Shown here piece by piece: positions 8,605-14,135 of a stretch of DNA of 19,014 bases. The position numbers and the translations under genes were made by a program. Within the stretch, counting starts at the first letter, position 1; each line of letters begins with the position of its first letter. The DNA lies in the NCBI GenBank assembly GCA_905214155.1, contig CAJMLC010000014.1, positions 1 through 19,014 on the forward strand. Direction: 5' to 3'. A model generated the notes under the pieces. That model worked only from the letters and a program-made list of their open reading frames with translations. It made no database searches and was not told the DNA's origin. The stretch is from an uncultured bacterium. Its GTDB lineage: Bacteria; Bacillota; Clostridia; Oscillospirales; Oscillospiraceae.

Positions 8605-8657
8605 AAGGCCCCCTCTACCAAGAGGGGGCTGTCGTCGAAGGCGACTGGGGAGAAACC
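8605..8657 (+). repeat. Hairpin repeat, type P1
   Basis: Begins AAGGCCCCCTCTACC. Hairpin 1 pairs CCCCCTCT with AGAGGGGG. Hairpin 2 pairs GTCGTC with GGCGAC (one G-T) around a GAA loop. The tail is TGGGGAGAAACC. It has the same three-part plan as types P2 and P3 elsewhere in the window. It is the first element in the gene-free stretch 8518-9047, which contains only the lepB promoter, repeats and a terminator. Confidence 0.75.
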
Positions 8658-8693
8658 CCGCCGCAGCGGATAGCCTCCCTTGTGTAAAGGGAG
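8656..8693 (+). repeat. 38-bp exact direct repeat, copy 1 (with 8803-8840)
   Basis: Reads CCCCGCCGCAGCGGATA and then the first hairpin of a P2 element (CTCCCTT-GTGT-AAAGGGAG). The identical 38 bases recur at 8803-8840, 147 bases downstream. The CCGCCGCAGCGG part is present in inverted orientation at 14648-14661 and 15509-15522. Confidence 0.9.
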
Positions 8694-8727
8694 CTGTCAC
8701 GGCGAAAGCCGTGACTGAGGGATTGTC
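8673..8727 (+). repeat. Hairpin repeat, type P2, copy 1
   Basis: 55 nt. Hairpin 1 pairs CTCCCTT with AAGGGAG around GTGT. Hairpin 2 pairs GTCACGGC with GCCGTGAC around GAAA. The tail is TGAGGGATTGTC. Copies 2-4 are at 8820-8875 (same strand), 14589-14642 and 15450-15503 (opposite strand). Confidence 0.85.
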
Positions 8728-8730
8728 AGG

Positions 8731-8799
8731 CGGGCGATGTCCGCCCCTACGAATTTGATCGCACTTCCGTGGTGAACGTAGGGGCGACCATTGGTCGCC
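8731..8799. repeat. Pair of head-to-head GTAGGGGCG-type hairpins
   Basis: 8731-8751 reads CGGGCGATGTCCGCCCCTACG and 8777-8799 starts CGTAGGGGCGACCATTGG. Each is a short hairpin flanked on one side by the 8-base GTAGGGGC or its complement, and the two face away from a 25-nt spacer. Related elements occur at 15276-15303 and 15525-15552. Confidence 0.7.
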
Positions 8800-8802
8800 T
8801 GT

Positions 8803-8875
8803 CCCCGCCGCAGCGGATAGCCTCCCTTGTGTAAAGGGAGGTGGCATTTGCGAAGCAAATGACGGAGGGATTGTC
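8803..8875 (+). repeat. 38-bp direct repeat copy 2 leading into hairpin repeat type P2, copy 2
   Basis: The first 38 bases (8803-8840) are identical to 8656-8693. The P2 part is 8820-8875: hairpin 1 pairs CCTCCCTT with AAGGGAGG; hairpin 2 pairs CATTTGC with GCAAATG around GAA; the tail is CGGAGGGATTGTC. Hairpin 2 differs from copy 1 on both arms yet stays fully paired. Confidence 0.85.
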
Positions 8876-8911
8876 AGGTTGGCGAAAGCCAATCTGTGCT
8901 TTTTGCGCCCC

Positions 8912-8964
8912 CATTCTTTTCGTTCTCTTCTTTGAGAAAGAAAAGAACCGGAAAGAAAAGAATG
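8912..8964. repeat. Long polypyrimidine/polypurine hairpin
   Basis: CATTCTTTTC (8912-8921) pairs with GAAAAGAATG (8955-8964). Inside, GTTCTCTTCTTT pairs with AAAGAAAAGAAC with one mismatch around GAG; the right side has five unpaired bases. One strand is almost all pyrimidine, then almost all purine. No coding potential is supported. Confidence 0.75.
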
Positions 8965-8991
8965 CGTTCAAAAAACTCCTGTATGGAATGC

Positions 8992-9018
8992 AAAAAGAAC
9001 CGCGCCTTGCGGCGCGGT
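8992..9018 (-). terminator. Rho-independent terminator after the zinc-ribbon gene
   Basis: On the minus strand ACCGCGCC-GCAA-GGCGCGGT forms an 8-bp GC-rich stem with a GCAA tetraloop, followed by TC and five T. It is 30 nt past the stop codon of the gene at 9048-9326. Confidence 0.92.
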
Positions 9019-9026
9019 CCTCGCTG

Positions 9027-9047
9027 TTCAGATGAAATTGATCTGAA
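9027..9047. repeat. 7-bp stem hairpin abutting a stop codon
   Basis: TTCAGAT (9027-9033) and ATCTGAA (9041-9047) are complementary around 7 nt. The hairpin directly abuts the TAA stop (9050-9048) of the zinc-ribbon gene and precedes its terminator. It may stabilise the 3' end of the mRNA. Confidence 0.5.
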
Positions 9048-9326
9048 TTAGCCCTCGTTCTTCATGCGGGCGAAGCAATCGCTGCAATAGACGGGGCGGT
9101 CGGACTTCGGCTCGAACGGAACACGGGCTTCGCCGCCGCAGGCCGCACAGGTCGCGGTGAAGTATTCACGCGGGCCGCGGGTGGCGTTCTTGCGGGCGTC
9201 GCGGCAGGCCTTGCAGCGCTGCGGCTCGTTCTGGAAGCCGCGCTCCGCGTAGAACTCCTGCTCACCGGCGGTGAACACGAACTCGTTGCCACATTCTTTG
9301 CACACTAAAGTCTTGTCTTCGTACAT
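9048..9326 (-). CDS. Small double zinc-ribbon protein (CxxC-x17-CxxC type)
   Basis: 92 residues with two four-cysteine clusters. The first is C9/C12 and C38/C41 in a 'probable zinc-ribbon' unit (LVCKECGNEFVFTAGEQEF, then RCKACRDARK). The second is C60/C63 and C81/C84, with exactly 17 residues between C63 and C81. Both patterns are widespread in Firmicutes, but no function is established; nucleic-acid or protein binding is a guess. The start at 9326 has AGAGG 9 nt upstream. It is a single-gene unit: a perfect promoter upstream, a strong terminator downstream. The unusually long 5' leader and strong promoter suggest high or controlled expression. Confidence 0.9.
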   Translation of the reverse strand: MYEDKTLVCKECGNEFVFTAGEQEFYAERGFQNEPQRCKACRDARKNATRGPREYFTATCAACGGEARVPFEPKSDRPVYCSDCFARMKNEG

Positions 9327-9558
9327 TCCATTTTACCTCTCTTTTGCGAAAGTAGATTGATTTGCCCTGAGACTTGCGGCGATGAGCCAGAACAGGGTAT
9401 TTTATGCCATCAGCCGCTGGGCTGGATGCGCCGGGAAACGCCTTGTGATCTTGACCGGGCCTTTCAAAAAAGAGAGACAACTGGAGCAAAAAGATTCAAG
9501 CAGGCGGATCTTCGGGCCTCGTGCTGTTTGCGTTTTTGCGCCGCACGATTTCCTTACC
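9327..9558 (-). other. About 230-nt transcribed leader or small RNA of unknown identity
   Basis: From the expected start near 9558 to the zinc-ribbon ATG there is no convincing gene. Hairpins are possible: CGTGC with GCACG near the 5' end; AGCC with GGCT around CAGC in the middle; CCCTG with CAGGG enclosing GGC-TCATC-GCC. TGCGGCG near the 5' end could pair with CGCCGCA near the 3' end, giving a closing stem. Two T-runs occur mid-leader without a clear preceding stem. I could not match it to 6S RNA, SRP RNA, glmS ribozyme or a riboswitch class. Whether it is an mRNA leader or a separate RNA is open. Confidence 0.45.
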
Positions 9559-9564
9559 TTGGAT

Positions 9565-9593
9565 ATTATATGCAGAAAATCTGGATTTGTCAA
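9565..9593 (-). promoter_or_regulatory. Perfect consensus housekeeping promoter
   Basis: The minus strand carries TTGACA (9593-9588), exactly 17 nt, then TATAAT (9570-9565). Both hexamers match the sigma-70/sigma-A consensus fully. It starts 18 nt downstream of the glmM stop, so it opens a separate transcript for the leader and the zinc-ribbon gene. Confidence 0.93.
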
Positions 9594-9611
9594 TAGCAAA
9601 CAAAACTTATT

Positions 9612-10970
9612 TTATTTGCTGAGAGATTTTTGTAGATTTTCGACGGTCTGCGTCAAAAGGCCCGTGACGCGCTCGGCTGTGCCCGATTTTCCGGCCTCCA
9701 CCATCACGCGGATGAGCGGCTCCGTGCCGGACGGGCGGATGAGGACGCGGCCGTTGCCGGCCAGCTCTTCCTCGGCCTTAGCGATCGCCTCGCGCAGCGC
9801 GGCGCTGCCCATGATGGCCGTCTTTTCCTCGTTCGAGTTCACGCGGACGTTTCGCAGGATCTGCGGATAGCTGACGATCCTGTTGCTCAGCTCGCTGACC
9901 TTTTTGCCGGACTGCTGCACGATGGAGAGGAACTGCAGCGCCGCGAGCTGGCCGTCGCCGGTCGTCATATAATCGAGGAAGATGATGTGGCCCGACTGCT
10001 CGCCGCCGAGCACCATCCCCTCCTTCTGCATCAGCTCCAGCACATTCCGGTCGCCGACTGCCGCGCACAGCAGGCGCAGCCCCTCGGCCTCGCAGTATTT
10101 ATGTAAACCAATATTGGACATCACCGTCGCCACGAAGCCGCCGCCGCGCAGCTTGTTCTGTGCGACCAGCGTGTCGGCGCAGATGGCCATGATGTGGTCG
10201 CCGTCGACCTCCCGGCCCAGCTCGTCGACCGCGAGGCAGCGGTCCGCGTCGCCGTCGAACGCGAGGCCGAGGTCATAATCCCCCTCGACGACGCCCTTCT
10301 GCAGCACCCCGAGATGCGTCGAGCCGCAGTCTGCGTTGATGTTCACGCCGTTCGGCTCGTCGTTGAGGATCGTCACATCGAGGTCGAACCGGGAGAACAA
10401 CTCCCGCGCCGTGGCAGACGACGCGCCGTTCGCGCAGTCGATCAGTACGCGCAATCCGGAGAGCTTCCCGACCGTCGACGCAAGATGATCGAGATATTTT
10501 TCCTTCAGCGCCGCGCCGCTCGTCACCTGCCCGAGCTCGCCGTGCGACTTGACCGGCAGCTCGCCGGGCTGCAGGATCAGCTCTTCGATCTGCGCCTCCA
10601 GCGCATCGCTCAGCTTGAAGCCTTCGCGCGAAAACAGCTTGATGCCGTTGTGCTCGTATGGATTGTGCGACGCGGAGATGACCGCGCCCGCGTCCGCATG
10701 CAGCTCGACCGTCAGATACGCGACGGCGGGCGTCGGGATGACGCCGAGCGTCACGACGTTGCATCCGCAGGCCGTCAATCCGGCGGTCAGCGCCGCCTCG
10801 AGCATGTCGGATGAGATTCTTGTGTCCTTGCCGATCACGACGGTCGGCTTTCTGCCCGTGCCGTCCTGCAGGGAAATGGCCGCCGCCTGCCCGATGCGGT
10901 AGGCGAGCCTGGTGTCCAGCGTCTCATTTGCGACGCCGCGGATGCCGTCCGTGCCGAATAATTTACCCAT
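9612..10970 (-). CDS. glmM: Phosphoglucosamine mutase
   Basis: Interconverts glucosamine-6-phosphate and glucosamine-1-phosphate on the way to UDP-GlcNAc for peptidoglycan. 452 residues, normal. The N-terminal GKLFGTDGIRGVAN is diagnostic. The phosphorylated serine is Ser101 in ISASHNPYEHNGIK, the Mg-binding loop is DGDADR (239-244), and the C-terminal phosphate-binding RPSGTEPLIRVMVE is present. The ATG at 10970 has GAGGAG 8 nt upstream. Only 17 nt separate it from ruvB, so it is probably the last gene of the ruvCAB transcript; a strong separate promoter begins just after its stop. No terminator is seen between the glmM stop and that promoter. Confidence 0.98.
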   Translation of the reverse strand: MGKLFGTDGIRGVANETLDTRLAYRIGQAAAISLQDGTGRKPTVVIGKDTRISSDMLEAALTAGLTACGCNVVTLGVIPTPAVAYLTVELHADAGAVISASHNPYEHNGIKLFSREGFKLSDALEAQIEELILQPGELPVKSHGELGQVTSGAALKEKYLDHLASTVGKLSGLRVLIDCANGASSATARELFSRFDLDVTILNDEPNGVNINADCGSTHLGVLQKGVVEGDYDLGLAFDGDADRCLAVDELGREVDGDHIMAICADTLVAQNKLRGGGFVATVMSNIGLHKYCEAEGLRLLCAAVGDRNVLELMQKEGMVLGGEQSGHIIFLDYMTTGDGQLAALQFLSIVQQSGKKVSELSNRIVSYPQILRNVRVNSNEEKTAIMGSAALREAIAKAEEELAGNGRVLIRPSGTEPLIRVMVEAGKSGTAERVTGLLTQTVENLQKSLSK

Positions 10971-10987
10971 GGAATGAACTCCTCACT

Positions 10988-12034
10988 TCAAAACGATAAC
11001 TGCTGCTCCTGCGGAGCGTTGGAATTTTCGAGATGCAGATGGTCGTATGCCAGCTGCGTGACGCAGCGGCCGCGCGGCGTCCGAGAGAGGAAGCCGATCT
11101 GCATCAGATACGGCTCATAGACGTCCTCGAGCGTGACAGCTTCCTCGCCGATCGTCGCGGCCAGCGTCTCGAGGCCGACCGGCCCGCCGCCGTAGTTCCG
11201 GATGATGGCCGTCAGCATCCGCCGGTCGATCGCGTCAAGGCCGAGCTTGTCGACCTCGAGCTGCGCGAGCGCGTGATCCGCGGCCTCGCGCGTGATGACG
11301 CTGTCGTGGTAGATGTCCGCAAAGTCGCGCACGCGGCGCAGCATCCGGTTCGCGATGCGCGGCGTCCCGCGCGAGCGCGACGCGATCTCCAGCGCGCCCT
11401 GCGGGTCGATCTCGATGCCGAGCAGCGCCGCCGAGCGCGTCACGATCCGCGCCAGCTCTTCCTTTGTATAGAGCTCCAGCCGGAGCTGGACGCCGAAGCG
11501 GTCGCGCAGCGGGCTCGACAGCTGTCCTGCGCGCGTCGTCGCGCCGATGAGCGTGAAGCGCGGCAGATCGAGCCGGATGGAGTTGGCCGAGGGCCCCTTG
11601 CCAATGATGATGTCGATGGCATAGTCCTCCATCGCCGGATATAGAATTTCCTCGACCGACCGGTTCAGCCGGTGGATCTCATCGATGAACAGGATGTCGC
11701 CCGCTGACAGATTCGTCAGCAGCGCGGCGAGGTCGCCCGCCTTTTCAATGGCCGGGCCGGATGTGACGCGCAGATTGACGCCCATCTCGTTGGCGATGAC
11801 GCCGGCCAGCGTCGTCTTGCCGAGGCCCGGCGGGCCGTAGAGCAGCACGTGATCGAGCGGTTCGCTCCGCCGCCGCGCGGCCTCGATGTAGACGGCGAGG
11901 TTCCCCTTTGCCTTCTCCTGGCCGGTGTAGTCGGCCAGCGTCCGGGGCCGGAGGCTCACTTCGCCGTCGTCCTGCGGGGTCAGGCTTGTCGTCACGATCG
12001 GGGCTTCGTATTCCTGCGAAAAATCAAGGCTCAT
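10988..12034 (-). CDS. ruvB: Holliday junction branch migration helicase subunit RuvB
   Basis: AAA+ hexameric motor that, with RuvA, drives branch migration of Holliday junctions. 348 residues. Walker A GPPGLGKT (67-74), Walker B LFIDEIH (115-121), the sensor loop GATTRAG (164-170) and the arginine-finger segment SPLRDRFG are all visible. The C-terminal winged-helix domain includes ETLAATIGEEAVTLEDVYEP and GFLSRTPRGR. The ATG at 12034 follows AAGGAGGGG. There is a 12-nt gap from ruvA and a 17-nt gap to glmM. Confidence 0.98.
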   Translation of the reverse strand: MSLDFSQEYEAPIVTTSLTPQDDGEVSLRPRTLADYTGQEKAKGNLAVYIEAARRRSEPLDHVLLYGPPGLGKTTLAGVIANEMGVNLRVTSGPAIEKAGDLAALLTNLSAGDILFIDEIHRLNRSVEEILYPAMEDYAIDIIIGKGPSANSIRLDLPRFTLIGATTRAGQLSSPLRDRFGVQLRLELYTKEELARIVTRSAALLGIEIDPQGALEIASRSRGTPRIANRMLRRVRDFADIYHDSVITREAADHALAQLEVDKLGLDAIDRRMLTAIIRNYGGGPVGLETLAATIGEEAVTLEDVYEPYLMQIGFLSRTPRGRCVTQLAYDHLHLENSNAPQEQQLSF

Positions 12035-12046
12035 TCCAGCCCCTCC

Positions 12047-12649
12047 TTACTTCGATACCATCGCGCGCAGCGCCTGCCGCACGATATCCTCCACGCGCAG
12101 CGCCTCCACGTCGATGCCCTTGAGCGCCGCGCCGATCTCCGCCTGAGAATAGCCGAGGCTCGCCAGCGCCGCCGTGGCCTCCGCCGTCTTGCCGCCGCGC
12201 ATCGCGGGCTGCATGTCGGCGATGTCTGCGCCATTCAGCTCCATCTGGCTGCCCGCAATTTTATCCTTTAACTCCAGCAACACCCGCTGCGCCAGCTTTT
12301 TGCCCACGCCTGCCGCCATCGTCAGCGTCTTGACGTCCTGCGTCATCACGGCCAGCGTGAACTGCTCCGGGCTGACGACCGACAAAATGGCCAGCGCCGC
12401 CTTCGGCCCCACGCCGGACACCGAAATCAGCTGACGGAAGCAGCTCAGCTCCTCCCTCGTGGAAAAGCCGTAGATGTCGAACGCATCCTCTTTGATCCCG
12501 CAGTAGGTAAAGAGCTTGGCGGGCTTGCCGAGCTGCAATTTTGTCAGTGTATAGTTCGTCGTGTGGCACGCATAGCCGACGCCCCCGCAGTCAATCACCG
12601 CGAGATTCGCGTCCACAAGGGCCAGCGTTCCGTTCAAATAGTAAAACAT
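12047..12649 (-). CDS. ruvA: Holliday junction DNA-binding subunit RuvA
   Basis: Tetrameric protein that binds the four-way junction and loads RuvB. 200 residues, normal. An N-terminal OB-fold (MFYYLNGTLALVDANLAVID) is followed by two helix-hairpin-helix motifs around LISVSGVGPKAALAIL and AAGVGKKLAQRVLLELKDK. After an Ala-rich linker comes the C-terminal RuvB-contact domain (ALASLGYSQAEIGAAL). The ATG at 12649 has GGGGAGAGG upstream. 12 nt after ruvC and 12 nt before ruvB. Confidence 0.97.
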   Translation of the reverse strand: MFYYLNGTLALVDANLAVIDCGGVGYACHTTNYTLTKLQLGKPAKLFTYCGIKEDAFDIYGFSTREELSCFRQLISVSGVGPKAALAILSVVSPEQFTLAVMTQDVKTLTMAAGVGKKLAQRVLLELKDKIAGSQMELNGADIADMQPAMRGGKTAEATAALASLGYSQAEIGAALKGIDVEALRVEDIVRQALRAMVSK

Positions 12650-12661
12650 ATTGCCTCTCCC

Positions 12662-13162
12662 CTATCCGAGATAGCCTTTCTGATGTAAAAGGGACGTGGA
12701 CGAGCGCGCATGGCAGAGCGCAATGGCGATGGCGTCCGCCGCGTCGTCCGGCCTTGCCACCTTTTCCATGTGCAGCAGCCGCCGCGTCATATCCATGACC
12801 TGATGCTTTTCCGCGCCGCCGTAGCCAACGACGGCCTGTTTGACCTGATTCGGCGTGTACTCGTAGAGCGGCACGCCCGATTTCTGGATCGCCAGCAGAA
12901 TCACGCCCCGCCCGTGGCTCACGCCGATGCCAGTCGTGACGTTGTGGCCCCAGAACAGCTCCTCCACCGCGACGGCCTCCGGCTTCACCGTTTTCAGCAG
13001 CTCTTCCATATCGTCATAAAGCACTTCGAGCCGCTGCGGAAATGTCAGCCTCGTCGGCGTGGTGATCGTGCCATAGTTCAGCAGCTTCAAATTCCCCCGG
13101 TCTGAAAACACCACGCCGAAGCCCGTCGTCGCGTAGCCGGGGTCGATCCCCAAAATCACCAT
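12662..13162 (-). CDS. ruvC: Crossover junction endodeoxyribonuclease RuvC
   Basis: Resolves Holliday junctions by paired nicks. 166 residues. The RNase H-like active-site acids are in place: Asp7 in LGIDPGYATTGFG, Glu67 in AVEELFWG, and Asp140 and Asp143 in RPDDAADAIAIALCH. The start at 13162 lies one base after the stop of the small membrane protein gene, and its ribosome site (GGGAAG) is weak, so translation is probably coupled to that gene. It is followed by ruvA and ruvB in the common ruvC-A-B order. Confidence 0.97.
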   Translation of the reverse strand: MVILGIDPGYATTGFGVVFSDRGNLKLLNYGTITTPTRLTFPQRLEVLYDDMEELLKTVKPEAVAVEELFWGHNVTTGIGVSHGRGVILLAIQKSGVPLYEYTPNQVKQAVVGYGGAEKHQVMDMTRRLLHMEKVARPDDAADAIAIALCHARSSTSLLHQKGYLG

Positions 13163-13163
13163 C

Positions 13164-13340
13164 TTAAAACTTCCCGAACATCAGCCAGTAGCACGTTCCG
13201 AGGAACGCGAACAGCACCACGCCCGCCAGAATCCACGCCATGACCCTGTGGAACTTTGGCCGGGGCGTATAGTGCGGCTTTTCCTCCTGCTGCTGTGCGC
13301 TGGTGTAATCCAGCCGTTCTGTGGAATGTTCGTTGCGCAT
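13164..13340 (-). CDS. Small single-pass membrane protein, function unknown (58 residues)
   Basis: A 58-residue frame from ATG 13340 to TAA 13164. The N-terminal 33 residues are polar (MRNEHSTERLDYTSAQQQEE, then a Pro/Lys/His-rich stretch). One hydrophobic segment follows at about 34-54 (VMAWILAGVVLFAFLGTCYW), then a short MFGKF end. The positive charges before the segment suggest the N-terminus is inside. GAGGGAT lies upstream, and a good extended -10 is about 31 nt before the ATG. One base separates it from ruvC, so it is the first gene of the ruvCAB-glmM operon. I do not recognise a family. It is supported by start, ribosome site, promoter position and composition, not by homology. Confidence 0.75.
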   Translation of the reverse strand: MRNEHSTERLDYTSAQQQEEKPHYTPRPKFHRVMAWILAGVVLFAFLGTCYWLMFGKF

Positions 13341-13354
13341 GGCGATCCCTCGTT

Positions 13355-13383
13355 TTCACAAATTATTCTGATTATATCATAAA
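13355..13383 (+). promoter_or_regulatory. Possible promoter of the DUF421 operon
   Basis: TTCACA (13355-13360), 17 nt, CATAAA (13378-13383) on the plus strand. The -10 is only 4/6. It overlaps the opposite promoter of the ruv operon, so the two transcripts would compete. A small hairpin, TGCCCC with GGGGCA (13417-13436), lies in the leader. Confidence 0.35.
13371..13379 (-). promoter_or_regulatory. Extended -10 promoter of the small membrane protein-ruvCAB-glmM operon
   Basis: The minus strand reads TGA-TATAAT (13379-13371), a perfect -10 with TGn extension. No good -35 is seen at 16-18 nt. The start would be about 25 nt before the ATG at 13340. Confidence 0.7.
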
Positions 13384-13457
13384 TCCAAACAAATGAACAG
13401 TAAAACTTTTTGAATCTGCCCCCAGCCTTTGGGGCACACTGGAAACGAGGTGATTTC

Positions 13458-14135
13458 ATGCTGATCTCGTTTTTACGGACGATCATTTTATACCTGCTCC
13501 TCATCGCGAGCATCCGCCTGATGGGCAAGCGCCAGCTCGGGGAGATGGAGCCGACGGAATTTGTTGTGACCATGCTAGTGGCGAATTTAGCGGCTGTGCC
13601 AATGCAAGAGAGCGGCATTCCATTGCTGGCGGGCATGGTACCGATTTTGGTAGTTCTGGCTATGGAATTGCTATTGTCGGTGCTGAGCTATCACAGCATC
13701 AAATTCCGCCGCCTCATCTGCGGCAAGCCTGTCATCCTGATCGAAAACGGCAGGCTCATCCAGCGAAACCTGCAAAAGACGCGCGTCACGCCAGACGAAC
13801 TGACGGAGTATCTGCGCCTGCAGGGGGTGGTCGACCTCTCGCAGGTGAAATACGCGATTTTAGAGACAAGCGGCAACGTCTCCGCGCTGCTCTATCCGAA
13901 ATACGAGCCCGCAAGCGCGAAGGACGCGGGCGTTCAGGTGGACGACCTGCACCTTCCCATCACGCTGATCTCCGGTGGCCGGCTCCTGCGGGAAAATCTC
14001 GACCTGCTCGGCAAAAGCGAAGCGTGGGTGCGCGAGAGCCTCTCGGCCTACAACTGTAAGATCCGCGACGTCTTTCTGCTGACGTGTGAGCCGGGCGGCA
14101 AGCTCTATCTCTCCATCCGGGAGGACGCGACATGA
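13458..14135 (+). CDS. DUF421 (YetF-like) membrane protein
   Basis: 225 residues. Three hydrophobic segments (about 3-22, 33-50 and 56-78) are followed by a soluble part. The conserved DUF421 stretch MGKRQLGEMEPTEFVVTMLV is at 22-41, and GKPVILIENGRL and YAILETSGNVSALLYP are also typical. Related Bacillus proteins (YetF, and 2Duf in some strains) are membrane proteins linked to spores; the function here is unknown. The ATG at 13458 is preferred over an upstream in-frame TTG because it follows GAGGTG and starts at the first membrane segment. Its stop overlaps the next start as ATGA, so it is coupled to the DUF4363 gene. Confidence 0.9.
   Translation: MLISFLRTIILYLLLIASIRLMGKRQLGEMEPTEFVVTMLVANLAAVPMQESGIPLLAGMVPILVVLAMELLLSVLSYHSIKFRRLICGKPVILIENGRLIQRNLQKTRVTPDELTEYLRLQGVVDLSQVKYAILETSGNVSALLYPKYEPASAKDAGVQVDDLHLPITLISGGRLLRENLDLLGKSEAWVRESLSAYNCKIRDVFLLTCEPGGKLYLSIREDAT

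Noticed and set aside
8605..8875. CRISPR array
   Set aside because: There are only two units, the spacing is not uniform, the 'spacers' are themselves hairpins and no cas gene is present.
8518..8892. N-terminal extension of signal peptidase I upstream of 8517
   Set aside because: The extra 125 codons translate the P1/P2 hairpin repeats and the promoter region. The -10 box and ribosome site place the start at 8517.
8841..9035. Short plus-strand frame in the repeat block
   Set aside because: It is translated repeat, has no ribosome site, and runs through the terminator of the opposite-strand gene.
9327..9611. glmS ribozyme or 6S RNA downstream of glmM
   Set aside because: The context is suggestive, but I could not find the conserved core of either RNA and no glmS follows. 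It is left as an unidentified leader.
9357..9870. Plus-strand frames in the leader region and the 3' end of glmM
   Set aside because: No ribosome site or family resemblance; they lie antisense to a consensus promoter, a leader and glmM.
13156..13359. 67-codon minus-strand frame starting at 13359
   Set aside because: It lies in a different frame from the 58-residue membrane protein, has an Arg/His/Gly-rich translation, and overlaps ruvC. The membrane-protein frame has the better start, composition and spacing.
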